A DNA stretch of 64,000 nucleotides. Origin: JAEMQF01 sp963775015. GTDB lineage: Bacteria > Pseudomonadota > Gammaproteobacteria > Burkholderiales > Burkholderiaceae_C. The DNA lies in NCBI GenBank assembly GCA_963775015.1, contig CAVZHI010000005.1, positions 434,001-498,000 of the forward strand, in the 5' to 3' direction. Shown here one piece after another: positions 28,336 through 36,782 of the stretch; the first letter of the stretch is position 1, and each line of letters starts with the position of its first letter. The translations under genes were made by a program, and so were the position numbers. A model generated the notes under the pieces. It saw nothing but the letters and a program-made list of their open reading frames with translations, did no database searches and was not told where the DNA came from.

Positions 28336-30591
28336 CTACTGGCCAGCTCGAGACTGACCCGCAAAGTCGTTCACCACGACTTTGCAGCAAATGCCGTGAG
28401 GCTTCGCCTCCGACCACTCGACCTGGCCGTTGAGCTGTTTCACGCGTTTGCGCACGCCGCCCAGGCCGAGGCCGTGCGACCAGCCCTTCGGGCCGTGGCC
28501 GCGGCCGTCGTCGCAGACGCTGAGTTGCATCCGGTCGCGCTCGAGTTTCACGCTCACCTCGACCCGGCTCGCCATCGAGTGCGCAATCGTGTTGCTGACG
28601 AGCTCGCGCAGGATGCGCGTGAGCGCCGACCATTGCACCATGCCGAGCAGCACGTCGTCGTCAAACTCGCACGACCAACCGAGATCGATGTTGGCCGCGT
28701 CCAGGCGGTGCGTCAGATCGACTTTCCATTCCCCCGCGGCGTGCGACAGCCGATGGCTCGACGCGGCCAAGCCGCGTGTCAAGGTCTTCAGGTCTTGCAG
28801 CGTGTGGCGTGCGTATTCCTCCATCTCTGGCGATTGCGCCTTGTAGATGAGGGTCAGAAGGCGCGCGCCGATGTCGTCGTGCAGGTCTTGCGCGATGCGA
28901 ACCCGCTCTTCGCCGCGGCCGCGCTCGACGGCACGGTCATAGGCGACCGCGCGTTCGAGCTGTTCGACGATGCGATCGGCGAGCCGAATGTCCTCGGAAG
29001 TGAAGAGGCGATTGCCGCGCTGTGCGAAGCGCACCACGATCGCGCCTTCGTAACCTTGGCTGTCGAAAGCGACCGCGGGGACGGGCACCTGCATCGTTGA
29101 GCCGTCTTCGGTGACGCGGGTTCGCGACGCTGGATCCGGGACAATTTTGACCTGCAGCGGGTCGAACAATTCGTTCAGGAACTCGGCGAGCAGTTTCGCG
29201 CTTCGGTCCGGATGCGACTCGACTTCGCGGGCGATTCGGTACAGGCGCTCGAACATGCGCTCGGTCGTGATCACACTGATGCCCAGAAACCGCGCGAGCA
29301 GCCAGTGCCGCAGCATCACGTGGGCACTCGAGGCGATCCACAGGGATGGCAGTGCGGCAAGGAATGGGTTCAATCCCAGGCTGCTTGTGAGCAGCCATTC
29401 GAGCCAGATGACGAACGCGCCGGCTGCGACGAGCACGCCGAATTCGCGTCCGATCTGCTGGCGTCGCGAAAGCAACGGCGTGAGCGCCAGCAGCGCCGAG
29501 AGCATGAGAGCCCAGAGCGTCGGGCCGGTGCCGGCGATCTGCGCCTGCCACCAGGGTTGTGCGTGCGTCGAGGCCAGCACCACGGTCAGTCCGACCCACA
29601 GCGCCGCCCCAAGAGCGGCAAACGGCAGCATGAGCCGCGTGAAGGGCGCAGGCCCCAGGTGTGCCGACCAAGCCAGGAGCGCGACGACCGATGCGGCGAG
29701 CGCCGTCGTCGCCACCTGCAACGTCCACCAGCCCCAGGGGAGCAGCGTCGCCGCAGCAAGCGCCAGGGCCGCACCGCCCCAGGCGATCGCAGCCCAACGA
29801 GCCCCCCCTGGAAGCGGCCGCGGCCACAGGCACACGAGGTGGACCAAGGCCGCCCCCATGATGAGATCGAACGCGCCACGAAGCGCGAAATCCGCGGCCA
29901 GAAAGCGCGGCGGAATGCCCAGGTCGAATGCGCTGACGACCGCATCGAAACAAAGGTTGCCTGCCTGGCACAGCGCCATGACGACATACAGATGATTCAC
30001 CGGCGAGGGCCGCAGCAGCAAGATGGCCATGCTGAGCAGGAACAACGCCAGCGCGCAGGCGCAGCGCAACCAGTAGCCATCGGGCAGGTCGCTCACGGTG
30101 CGCCGCGCCACGGACTGCACGACGCTGCTCCCGTCGCCGAACTCCAGCGTCACCTGGTCGTTGGCCAGAACCGTCGCGATGGCTTGCTGAAGCGCGCGTT
30201 GTTTCGTGCGCGCCGCGTCGTCGACGATCCAGCGCGGCGAACGCTGCAGCAGCGCTTCGTCGTGCAATTCAATCCGCAGCGCCGGGCTCGACAAGGCAAC
30301 CAAACGCTGGCCCACGTGAGGCACGAGGGCCGGAGCTCCTGCGGCGCGCAGCGTCATTTCGCCCTGCCGCGTGACCTGCCACGATCCGTCCAGGTGCGGC
30401 GCCGCCGCCGTCTCGCGCGCCAGCCAGACGAGCATCAGGCAACCCGACAGCGCCAGGAGAACCAGAATTCGCAGGCGCCAGCCTTGCCAACGCGACATCG
30501 GTGCGTCGCCCATCGCCTTCAGAAGCGAACCCGAGTCGGGGCCGGAATCGACCTTTGTCAAGCGCATGCGCGAGACCGCGTCCTCACGCAT
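28336..30591 (-). CDS. Sensor histidine kinase with multi-helix membrane domain (HisKA_3 type)
   Basis: A 751-residue kinase. After a short tail there is one helix (about residues 40-60), an extracytoplasmic region to about 170, then a block of six or seven helices to about 395, a GAF-like linker, and the kinase. The phosphorylated histidine lies in RIAQDLHDDIGARLL near residue 565, of the NarL-partner subclass; ATP-binding elements are ELVSNTIAH, CDDGRGHG and HGLGLGGVRKR. The gene starts 24 bases after the response regulator on the same strand, so they form a pair. The signal is unknown; the membrane block recalls 7TM sensor modules. The start could be a later ATG (30567 or 30498). Confidence 0.8.
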   Translation of the reverse strand: MREDAVSRMRLTKVDSGPDSGSLLKAMGDAPMSRWQGWRLRILVLLALSGCLMLVWLARETAAAPHLDGSWQVTRQGEMTLRAAGAPALVPHVGQRLVALSSPALRIELHDEALLQRSPRWIVDDAARTKQRALQQAIATVLANDQVTLEFGDGSSVVQSVARRTVSDLPDGYWLRCACALALFLLSMAILLLRPSPVNHLYVVMALCQAGNLCFDAVVSAFDLGIPPRFLAADFALRGAFDLIMGAALVHLVCLWPRPLPGGARWAAIAWGGAALALAAATLLPWGWWTLQVATTALAASVVALLAWSAHLGPAPFTRLMLPFAALGAALWVGLTVVLASTHAQPWWQAQIAGTGPTLWALMLSALLALTPLLSRRQQIGREFGVLVAAGAFVIWLEWLLTSSLGLNPFLAALPSLWIASSAHVMLRHWLLARFLGISVITTERMFERLYRIAREVESHPDRSAKLLAEFLNELFDPLQVKIVPDPASRTRVTEDGSTMQVPVPAVAFDSQGYEGAIVVRFAQRGNRLFTSEDIRLADRIVEQLERAVAYDRAVERGRGEERVRIAQDLHDDIGARLLTLIYKAQSPEMEEYARHTLQDLKTLTRGLAASSHRLSHAAGEWKVDLTHRLDAANIDLGWSCEFDDDVLLGMVQWSALTRILRELVSNTIAHSMASRVEVSVKLERDRMQLSVCDDGRGHGPKGWSHGLGLGGVRKRVKQLNGQVEWSEAKPHGICCKVVVNDFAGQSRAGQ

Positions 30592-30615
30592 CGGCGCGCC
30601 GCCTCAGCGAGCGTC

Positions 30616-31368
30616 TCAGACCAGTCCCTGCCGGCTTGCCAGGACGGCCGCCTCGGCCCGGCTCGAGACGTTGAGCTTCTTGTAGATGGACTTGATATGG
30701 TCGTTCACGGTGAACCACTTGATGCCCATCAGACTCGCGATCTCCTTGATCGTGAATCCCTTGCTCAAGTAGGTGAGGACCTCGCTTTCGCGTGGCGTCA
30801 GCTTGTCGTGATCCGGCGCCGCGGGGGGTGCGTGTGCGGCAGCACCCACGCCGGCTGAGCGGCTGCTTTGAAATGCCGTGTAGGCCGGAACCAGCATGCC
30901 TTCGCCCGCGCTGGCGGTGATCGACCCGAGGCGGAAATGCGCCAACAGGCGCCGCGCCACGGCGGGCGACAGCGGCGGCTGGCCACGCACGATCTTCTGC
31001 AGTTCTTCGACCAGGACTTCGAACCGGTCTTCCTTCAGCAAGTAGCCGTCGGCGCCGCATTGCAGCGCCGGGAAGAGGTGGTCGTCGTCGGAATAGAGCG
31101 TCGTGACGATCTTCGTCGCCGGGTACCTGGCGAGCTCGGTGAGCAGCTCCAGGCCGGTGCCGTCGGGCAGTTCGAGATCGACCAGGATGAGGCGGAACAG
31201 GTCCGCCGCGGCCGACGTCGCAGGCGCTGCGCTGAGTTGGCGCCTTGCGGTTTCGAGGTCGCCGGCCTCGGTGATGGCGATCGTGTCGCTGAAGCTTTCG
31301 CGCACGACGCGGCTCAGGAAGCTGCGTGCCACCGGGTTGTCTTCGAGGATGAGCACCTTGATGGGCAT
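30616..31368 (-). CDS. LuxR/NarL-family response regulator
   Basis: A 250-residue transcription regulator. The receiver domain has the acidic pair E9-D10, phosphoacceptor D64 in LVDLELPDG, and the conserved Lys in YLLKEDR. The C-terminal HTH (about 190-245) reads LTPRESEVLTYLSKGFTIKEIA and ends VNDHIKSIYKKLNVSSRAEA. An unusually long Ala/Pro-rich linker lies between them. The ATG at 31368 (MPIKVLILED) gives a proper receiver start. It is the partner of the adjacent kinase; target genes are unknown. Confidence 0.87.
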   Translation of the reverse strand: MPIKVLILEDNPVARSFLSRVVRESFSDTIAITEAGDLETARRQLSAAPATSAAADLFRLILVDLELPDGTGLELLTELARYPATKIVTTLYSDDDHLFPALQCGADGYLLKEDRFEVLVEELQKIVRGQPPLSPAVARRLLAHFRLGSITASAGEGMLVPAYTAFQSSRSAGVGAAAHAPPAAPDHDKLTPRESEVLTYLSKGFTIKEIASLMGIKWFTVNDHIKSIYKKLNVSSRAEAAVLASRQGLV

Positions 31369-31427
31369 GCGAGTTCGATGTCCGTTATCTGCTCCTTGGC
31401 ATGGTAGCGCAGCGTTGACGCCGAACC

Positions 31428-32423
31428 TCACCTGGGTTGAGGGGGGTCCTCGTTGGTCAACACGAGTTTGCCGCACACGGTGCGGCTGCTCATGAGCGAA
31501 AACGCTTGCAGGAGTTGGCTCATCGGCAGCTTGCGGTCGATCGCCGGTTTCACCTTGCCTTGTGCGTACCACTGGGCCAGCTCGCCGAGCATCTTCGCGT
31601 TCGCCTTCGGCTCGCGCCGGGCGAACTCGCCCCAGAACACGCCCACGAGCGACGCGCCTTTGAGCAAGGCGAGGTTGATCGGCAGCGACGGAATCGCGCC
31701 CTGAGCGAAGCCGATAACAAGGTAGCGCCCACGCCAGGCGATGGAGCGGAACACGGGCTCGGCCAGATCGCCTCCGACCGGGTCGTAGACGACGTCCGGG
31801 CCTTTGCCACCGGTGAGGAGCTTGATCTGATCGCGCAGGTTCGCGCTGCTGTAGTTGATCGTCGCGTCGGCACCGAGCGTGGTGCAGAAGTCGCACTTGG
31901 CGTCCGACGACGCTGCGGCGATGACTCGTGCGCCCACCGCCTTCGCGATCTGAATCGCCGCCGTTCCCACACCGCCTGCGGCGCCGAGCACGAGCACGGT
32001 TTCGCCGGCCTTGAGCGTGGCGCGGTCGAGCAGCGCGTGGTGCGTGGTGCCGTAGGTGAGAACGAACGCCGCGGCGTCATCGAGCGCAAATCCTGGTGGC
32101 AATGGCATCGCCAGCGCGGCGTCGACGCAGGCGTGGGTCGCGAAACCACCGGTGCCGCCGAACGCAGCGACCTTGTCGCCGATTTTGAAATGGGTCACTC
32201 CCGCCCCGACGGCGTCGATCCAACCGGCGTACTCCGAGCCTGGCACAAACGGCGGCACAGGCTTCATCTGATATTTGTTCTGCACGATCAACAGGTCGGG
32301 GAAGTTCAGGCTCGCCGCAGCGATCCTGATTCGCACTTCGCCGGCACGCGGCTCGGGATCGGGCAGCGCCGTCCACTTCAATCCTTCAACGCCGATCGGG
32401 TTCTCGCAAAGCCAAGCGTGCAT
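31428..32423 (-). CDS. Zinc-free alcohol dehydrogenase family, NADPH:quinone oxidoreductase type
   Basis: A 331-residue medium-chain dehydrogenase/reductase. The N-terminal GroES-like domain lacks the zinc ligands, as in quinone oxidoreductases; SLNFPDLLIVQNKYQ and PGSEYAGWI are typical. The nucleotide fold begins VLVLGAAGGVGTAAIQIAK near residue 147, and YDPVGGDLAEP marks the QOR/enoyl reductase branch. It is divergent from surE (91 bases apart). The substrate is not known. Confidence 0.82.
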   Translation of the reverse strand: MHAWLCENPIGVEGLKWTALPDPEPRAGEVRIRIAAASLNFPDLLIVQNKYQMKPVPPFVPGSEYAGWIDAVGAGVTHFKIGDKVAAFGGTGGFATHACVDAALAMPLPPGFALDDAAAFVLTYGTTHHALLDRATLKAGETVLVLGAAGGVGTAAIQIAKAVGARVIAAASSDAKCDFCTTLGADATINYSSANLRDQIKLLTGGKGPDVVYDPVGGDLAEPVFRSIAWRGRYLVIGFAQGAIPSLPINLALLKGASLVGVFWGEFARREPKANAKMLGELAQWYAQGKVKPAIDRKLPMSQLLQAFSLMSSRTVCGKLVLTNEDPPQPR

Positions 32424-32514
32424 GCCGGTCTCTCCTCGGTGATGGGGCGCATGATACCCAGCAGGGCGGCGTCGAACCGCGATTCGGCGCCCGATGTATC
32501 CCTACAATCGTTGC

Positions 32515-33261
32515 ATGCGAATTCTCATCGCGAACGACGACGGCTACCTGGCTCCGGGACTGACCGCGCTCGTGCGCGCCTGCGAAGGGCTCGGTGACCT
32601 CGACGTCGTTGCGCCCGAACAGAACGCGAGCGGCACGTCGAATTCGCTGACCCTGAACCGCCCGCTGTCGGTGTTCACCGCGAGCAACGGCTATCGCTAT
32701 GTGAACGGCACGCCGTCCGATTGCGTGCACCTCGCCCTCACCGGGGTCCTTCCGCACCGGCCCGACCTTGTCGTCTCGGGGATCAACAACGGCGCGAACA
32801 TGGGCGATGACACGGTCTATTCCGGGACTGTCGCCGCGGCGATGGAAGGCTACTTGTTCGGCATTCCGTCGATCGCCTTCTCGCAGGTCGAGAAGGGCTG
32901 GGGCGAACTCGATGCCGCGACGCAGGCGATGCGCGCGCTCATCGTTCAGGTGCTGCGCGATCCGCCGCTTCCCGGCGCGTGGCTGCTCAACGTCAACATC
33001 CCGAATCGCCGCGATGCGGTGCAGCTGGAGCGCGTCGTGACGCGCCTCGGGCGTCGCCACGCGAGCGAGCCCCTGGTGCGCCAGGACAGCCCACGCGGCG
33101 AGGCGCTGTACTGGATCGGGCCGGCCGGCGACGTGCGCGAAGCCGGACCGGGTACCGATTTTCACGCGACCTCGGGAGGCAAGATCTCGATCACCCCGCT
33201 GCAGGTCGACCTCACCGAACACGCCGCGCTGCCGCATTGGCGCGAGTGGCTCAGCCGATGA
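32515..33261 (+). CDS. surE: 5'/3'-nucleotidase (survival protein SurE)
   Basis: Metal-dependent phosphatase of nucleoside monophosphates, 248 residues. The metal site is in the first loop, RILIANDDGY, with APEQNASGTSNSLT and GINNGANMGDDTVYSGT. The start is ATG 32515; seven codons upstream are an alternative that adds no homology. It opens the surE-pcm-nlpD operon: the stop overlaps the start of pcm by 4 bases. Confidence 0.94.
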   Translation: MRILIANDDGYLAPGLTALVRACEGLGDLDVVAPEQNASGTSNSLTLNRPLSVFTASNGYRYVNGTPSDCVHLALTGVLPHRPDLVVSGINNGANMGDDTVYSGTVAAAMEGYLFGIPSIAFSQVEKGWGELDAATQAMRALIVQVLRDPPLPGAWLLNVNIPNRRDAVQLERVVTRLGRRHASEPLVRQDSPRGEALYWIGPAGDVREAGPGTDFHATSGGKISITPLQVDLTEHAALPHWREWLSR

Positions 33262-34040
33262 CCGTTGCGACGCGCCGCGCGGCCAGGTTTCCGTTGCGCC
33301 TGGATCAAATGCCGACCCTGGGTGGCGGAGCGGAGTCCAGCGCCGGCATTGAGCATCGCGCTGCGCCGGTCGGCCTGGGAATGGATTCGGATCAGGTTCG
33401 GCTGCGCATGGTGCGTCGGCTGCGCGACGTCGGCGTGCACCACGCGGGTGTGCTGCAGGCGATGGCGTCGATTCGGCGCCATGATTTTCTCGACCCCGCG
33501 CTCGCCACCCAGGCTTACGAAGACACGAGCCTGCCGATCGGCCACGGCCAGACGATCTCCAAGCCCTCTGTCGTCGCCCGAATGATCGAACTCCTGTTTG
33601 ACGGAGCAGGTGCGCGCGAGTCGAAAAGCCTCGGGCGCGTTCTCGAGATCGGCACCGGGTGCGGATACCAGGCGGCGCTGCTGGGGTTGCTCGGCACGCA
33701 TGTCGTCTCGATCGAACGGATCAGGCCTTTGCACGAGCGCGCCCGCGAACTGCTCGTTGGCGTTCGGCGCGACAACGTGCGCCTCGTGTTCGGCGATGGC
33801 CGGCTCGGGCACCTGCCGAATGCGCCGTACGACAGCATCATCGCCGCCGCGGGCGGCGATGACGTGCCTGCGGCTTGGCTCGATCAACTCGCACCCGCCG
33901 GGCGGCTCGTGGTTCCCGCGCGGCAGCCGGGCTCGGCCGGGCAGGTGCTCGTGATCGTCGACAGGGACGAGCAGGGGCTGCGTCGGAGCGTGTCCGGGGC
34001 AGTCCACTTCGTCCCCCTAAAATCGGGCGTCGTCGGCTGA
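33258..34040 (+). CDS. pcm: Protein-L-isoaspartate O-methyltransferase
   Basis: Repairs isoaspartyl residues in aged proteins using S-adenosylmethionine, 260 residues. YEDTSLPIGHGQTISKP is the substrate motif and VLEIGTGCGYQAALLG the SAM-binding loop. It has about 45 extra N-terminal residues before the conserved core compared with E. coli Pcm; the ATG at 33258 overlaps the surE stop (ATGA), and a later start (ATG 33381, MDSDQVRLRM) is possible. Its own stop overlaps the ATG of nlpD. Confidence 0.9.
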   Translation: MTVATRRAARFPLRLDQMPTLGGGAESSAGIEHRAAPVGLGMDSDQVRLRMVRRLRDVGVHHAGVLQAMASIRRHDFLDPALATQAYEDTSLPIGHGQTISKPSVVARMIELLFDGAGARESKSLGRVLEIGTGCGYQAALLGLLGTHVVSIERIRPLHERARELLVGVRRDNVRLVFGDGRLGHLPNAPYDSIIAAAGGDDVPAAWLDQLAPAGRLVVPARQPGSAGQVLVIVDRDEQGLRRSVSGAVHFVPLKSGVVG

Positions 34041-34966
34041 TGTGGTGCGATCAATTCATGTTCACGCGGTGTTCGAACGGGCTGGCCTGGCGTGTGACCG
34101 TGCCGGCCATCATGCTGTTGCTGCTCGCCGCTTGTGCCACGCCGAGGAGCCCAGCACCCGTCGAGGACCGCATGGCGAATCGCCAGGCGCCTGCCTCATC
34201 GGCGCCCGTCGCGCCGCCTGCAACGGCAGCGCCGGCCGAGCCGCCCAAGACATTGAACACCGAGAACGCCGGCAAAGCTGGCTTCTACACCGTCAAGCCG
34301 GGCGACACGATGATTCGCATCGGCCTGGAGACCGGCCAGAACTGGAAAGACCTCGTCAAGTGGAACAACCTGGACAACCCGAACGTCATCGAGGTCGGCC
34401 AGGTCTTGCGCGTCGTTGCCCCGGGCGCCGACACGGGGGTGACGACGCGTCCGATCACGCCGCCGAAGATCGAGACGCGGCCTTTGGACGCGCGCAATGC
34501 AGCGAGCGCAGCGTCGGCGGCGCCGGTGGCTGCCGCTTCGTCGGCCTCGGCGTCGGCGTCAGGTTCGGCAGCGAGCGTGGTGCCGCGCGATGCCGATGAC
34601 GACGTGAGCTGGCAATGGCCCGCGGCAGGCTCTCTGCTTTCGCCATTCGAAGAAGGCAAAGTCAAAGGGTTGACGATCGGCGGCAAGGCCGGCGACCCGG
34701 TGGTGGCGGCCGCCGAGGGGCGCGTCGTCTATGCGGGATCGGGCCTGCGCGGTTATGGCAATCTGGTCATCCTCAAGCACAACAACACCTACCTCACCGC
34801 GTACGCCCACAACCAAGTGTTGATCGTGAAGGAGGATCAGAGCGTGCGGCGCGGCCAGAAGATCGCGGAAATGGGCTCGACCGACGCCGACCGGGTGCAG
34901 CTGCACTTCGAGATCCGACGCCAGGGCAAACCGATCGACCCCGCAAAGTTGTTGCCACCGCGCTGA
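34040..34966 (+). CDS. nlpD: Outer-membrane lipoprotein NlpD (LysM and degenerate M23 domains)
   Basis: A 308-residue lipoprotein that in E. coli activates the amidase AmiC during cell division. The lipobox is LLAAC near residue 32. A LysM domain follows (FYTVKPGDTMIRIGLE to GQVLRVV), then an Ala/Ser/Pro-rich linker, then an M23 (LytM) domain ending VQLHFEIRRQGKPIDPAKLLP. The first zinc motif of active M23 peptidases is replaced by KGLTIGGK, so the domain is probably inactive as a peptidase, as in NlpD. The start may be ATG 34040 or 34058. In many relatives rpoS comes next, but here it does not. Confidence 0.9.
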   Translation: MWCDQFMFTRCSNGLAWRVTVPAIMLLLLAACATPRSPAPVEDRMANRQAPASSAPVAPPATAAPAEPPKTLNTENAGKAGFYTVKPGDTMIRIGLETGQNWKDLVKWNNLDNPNVIEVGQVLRVVAPGADTGVTTRPITPPKIETRPLDARNAASAASAAPVAAASSASASASGSAASVVPRDADDDVSWQWPAAGSLLSPFEEGKVKGLTIGGKAGDPVVAAAEGRVVYAGSGLRGYGNLVILKHNNTYLTAYAHNQVLIVKEDQSVRRGQKIAEMGSTDADRVQLHFEIRRQGKPIDPAKLLPPR

Positions 34967-34991
34967 GCCGCGTGCAACGCAATCAGGCGGC

Positions 34992-35864
34992 GTGATGATC
35001 CGCAGCGATTTTCGCTTCGCCGAGCGCCTGCGGGTTCGATGGGCCGAGATCGACGCCCAGAACATCGTCTTCAACGGCCATTACCTGATGTATTTCGACA
35101 CCGCGATCGCCGGTTACTGGCGCGCAATGGCCTTGCCCTATCACGACACGATGTTAGCCTTGCACGGCGACCTTTACGTTCGCAAGGCGAGCCTCGAGTA
35201 CCTCGGCTCGGCGCGCTACGACGACAGCGTCGACGTCGGCGTGCGCTGCGAGCGCGTCGGAAATTCCTCGATCCAGTTCGAGTGCGGGGTTTTTCGCCAA
35301 GCTTCATTGCTCGTCTCGGGGACGTTGATCTATGTCTTCGCCGATCCGGCAACCCAGACGTCGCGCCCCGTTCCCGACGCTTTGCGCGATTGCCTGCTCG
35401 GGTTCGAAGCCGGCCAGGAGATGCTGGGCGTGACGCTCGGTCGCTGGGCCGACCTCGAAGCCGACCTGCGCCGCATTCGCACCCAGGTCTTTGTGCAAGA
35501 GCAGGGCGTGCCCGAGGCGCTGGAGTTCGACCCGGTTGACGCCGACGCGACCCACGCGATCGCTCGCAACCGCATGGGCATGGCGCTCGGGACGGGGCGC
35601 GGCTTCTTCGATGAATCCGGGGAGTACCGGATCGGACGGATGGCGGTGCTTGCGCCGTTGCGCAGCCAAGGCGTTGGCCGGCAGCTGCTGGACCAACTTG
35701 TGCAGGCGGGGCGTGCGCTCGGGGCACAGCGTGTCGGGCTCAGCGCACAAACCGCTGCGGTGCCGTTCTACTTGCGCGCGGGTTTTGCAACGCAGGGAGG
35801 CGTCTACGATGATGCCGGAATCCCACACATCGAAATGATCCGTCCGCTGTCCGCCGGGGCCTAA
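34992..35864 (+). CDS. Acyl-CoA thioesterase fused to a GNAT acetyltransferase
   Basis: A 290-residue two-domain protein. Residues 1-135 are a hot-dog thioesterase: VRWAEIDAQNIVFNGHYLMYFDTAI matches the YbgC/FadM active-site strand with catalytic Asp. Residues about 145-288 are a GNAT fold: RRIRTQVFVQEQGVPEALEFDP at the start, the acetyl-CoA loop APLRSQGVGRQLL, and FYLRAGFATQG near the end. Fusions of this type occur in Burkholderiales, but the joint function is not known to me. It stands where rpoS is often found. The first codon may be ATG 34992 or 34995. Confidence 0.82.
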   Translation: MMIRSDFRFAERLRVRWAEIDAQNIVFNGHYLMYFDTAIAGYWRAMALPYHDTMLALHGDLYVRKASLEYLGSARYDDSVDVGVRCERVGNSSIQFECGVFRQASLLVSGTLIYVFADPATQTSRPVPDALRDCLLGFEAGQEMLGVTLGRWADLEADLRRIRTQVFVQEQGVPEALEFDPVDADATHAIARNRMGMALGTGRGFFDESGEYRIGRMAVLAPLRSQGVGRQLLDQLVQAGRALGAQRVGLSAQTAAVPFYLRAGFATQGGVYDDAGIPHIEMIRPLSAGA

Positions 35865-36027
35865 GAGCCTGGGCGAAAAACCCTGCGACCGAAGCGCGCA
35901 GGTTGAACAACGGACATGTCTTGGGGCAAGATTCGCCTGCCCGATTCGTTCTTCGTCACCAAGACTCCGGCGGAGCGAAACGGGTGCGGACCCGCTGGCC
36001 ATACGGCCCCATTTTCAAGGAGCAATC

Positions 36028-36687
36028 ATGTCACTGCGAATCAACGACCTGGCGCCCAACTTCAAGGCCAAGACGACTCAAGGCACGATCGACTTTCACC
36101 AGTGGATCGGCGACAGCTGGGCCATCCTCTTTTCTCACCCGAAGGACTTCACGCCCGTGTGCACGACCGAACTCGGCTACATGGCGAAGATCGAGCCCGA
36201 GTTCAAGAAGCGCAACTGCAAGCTGATCGGTCTCAGCGTCGACCCTGTGGACGCGCATGACCGCTGGGCGAAGGACATCGAAGAGACCCAGGGGCACTTG
36301 CCGAAGTACCCGATGATCGGTGACACCGAACTCGCGGTGGCCAAGGTGTACAACATGCTGCCCGCCGACGAAGCCGGGACGTCGGAGGGCCGGACCGCCG
36401 CGGCGAACGCGACGGTGCGTTCGGTGTTCGTGATCGGCCCGGACAAAAGAATCAAAATGACGATGACGTACCCGATGACGAGTGGGCGCAACTTCGACGA
36501 AATCCTGCGCGTTCTCGATTCGATGCAACTCACCGCCAAGCACAAGGTCGCCACGCCGGCGAACTGGAAGAAGGGCGAGGACGTGATCATCGCCGGCTCG
36601 GTGTCCGACGACGAAGCGAAGAAGCTGTTCCCCGGCGGTTGGAAGGCGCCCAAGCCGTACCTGCGCGTCGTCAAGCAACCGGGTTGA
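36028..36687 (+). CDS. 1-Cys peroxiredoxin (Prx6 type)
   Basis: A thiol peroxidase reducing hydrogen peroxide and organic peroxides, 219 residues. The peroxidatic cysteine is in DFTPVCTTELGYM near residue 45, preceded by FSHPKDFTPVC. The length, and the C-terminal KKLFPGGWKAPKPYLR, mark the Prx6 subfamily. No second resolving Cys of the 2-Cys type is seen at the C-terminus. An AAGGAGC ribosome site lies 4 bases before the ATG. It is monocistronic between a 163-base upstream gap and a convergent gene. Confidence 0.92.
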   Translation: MSLRINDLAPNFKAKTTQGTIDFHQWIGDSWAILFSHPKDFTPVCTTELGYMAKIEPEFKKRNCKLIGLSVDPVDAHDRWAKDIEETQGHLPKYPMIGDTELAVAKVYNMLPADEAGTSEGRTAAANATVRSVFVIGPDKRIKMTMTYPMTSGRNFDEILRVLDSMQLTAKHKVATPANWKKGEDVIIAGSVSDDEAKKLFPGGWKAPKPYLRVVKQPG

Positions 36688-36782
36688 CGCCGACGCGATT
36701 CGGCGGCGAGTCTTCGCTGTCGCCCGCGGCGTATTCCAGGATGCCCTGGAGCGCCGCTGGCGGCCGTGTGTCAACCGGCGCG

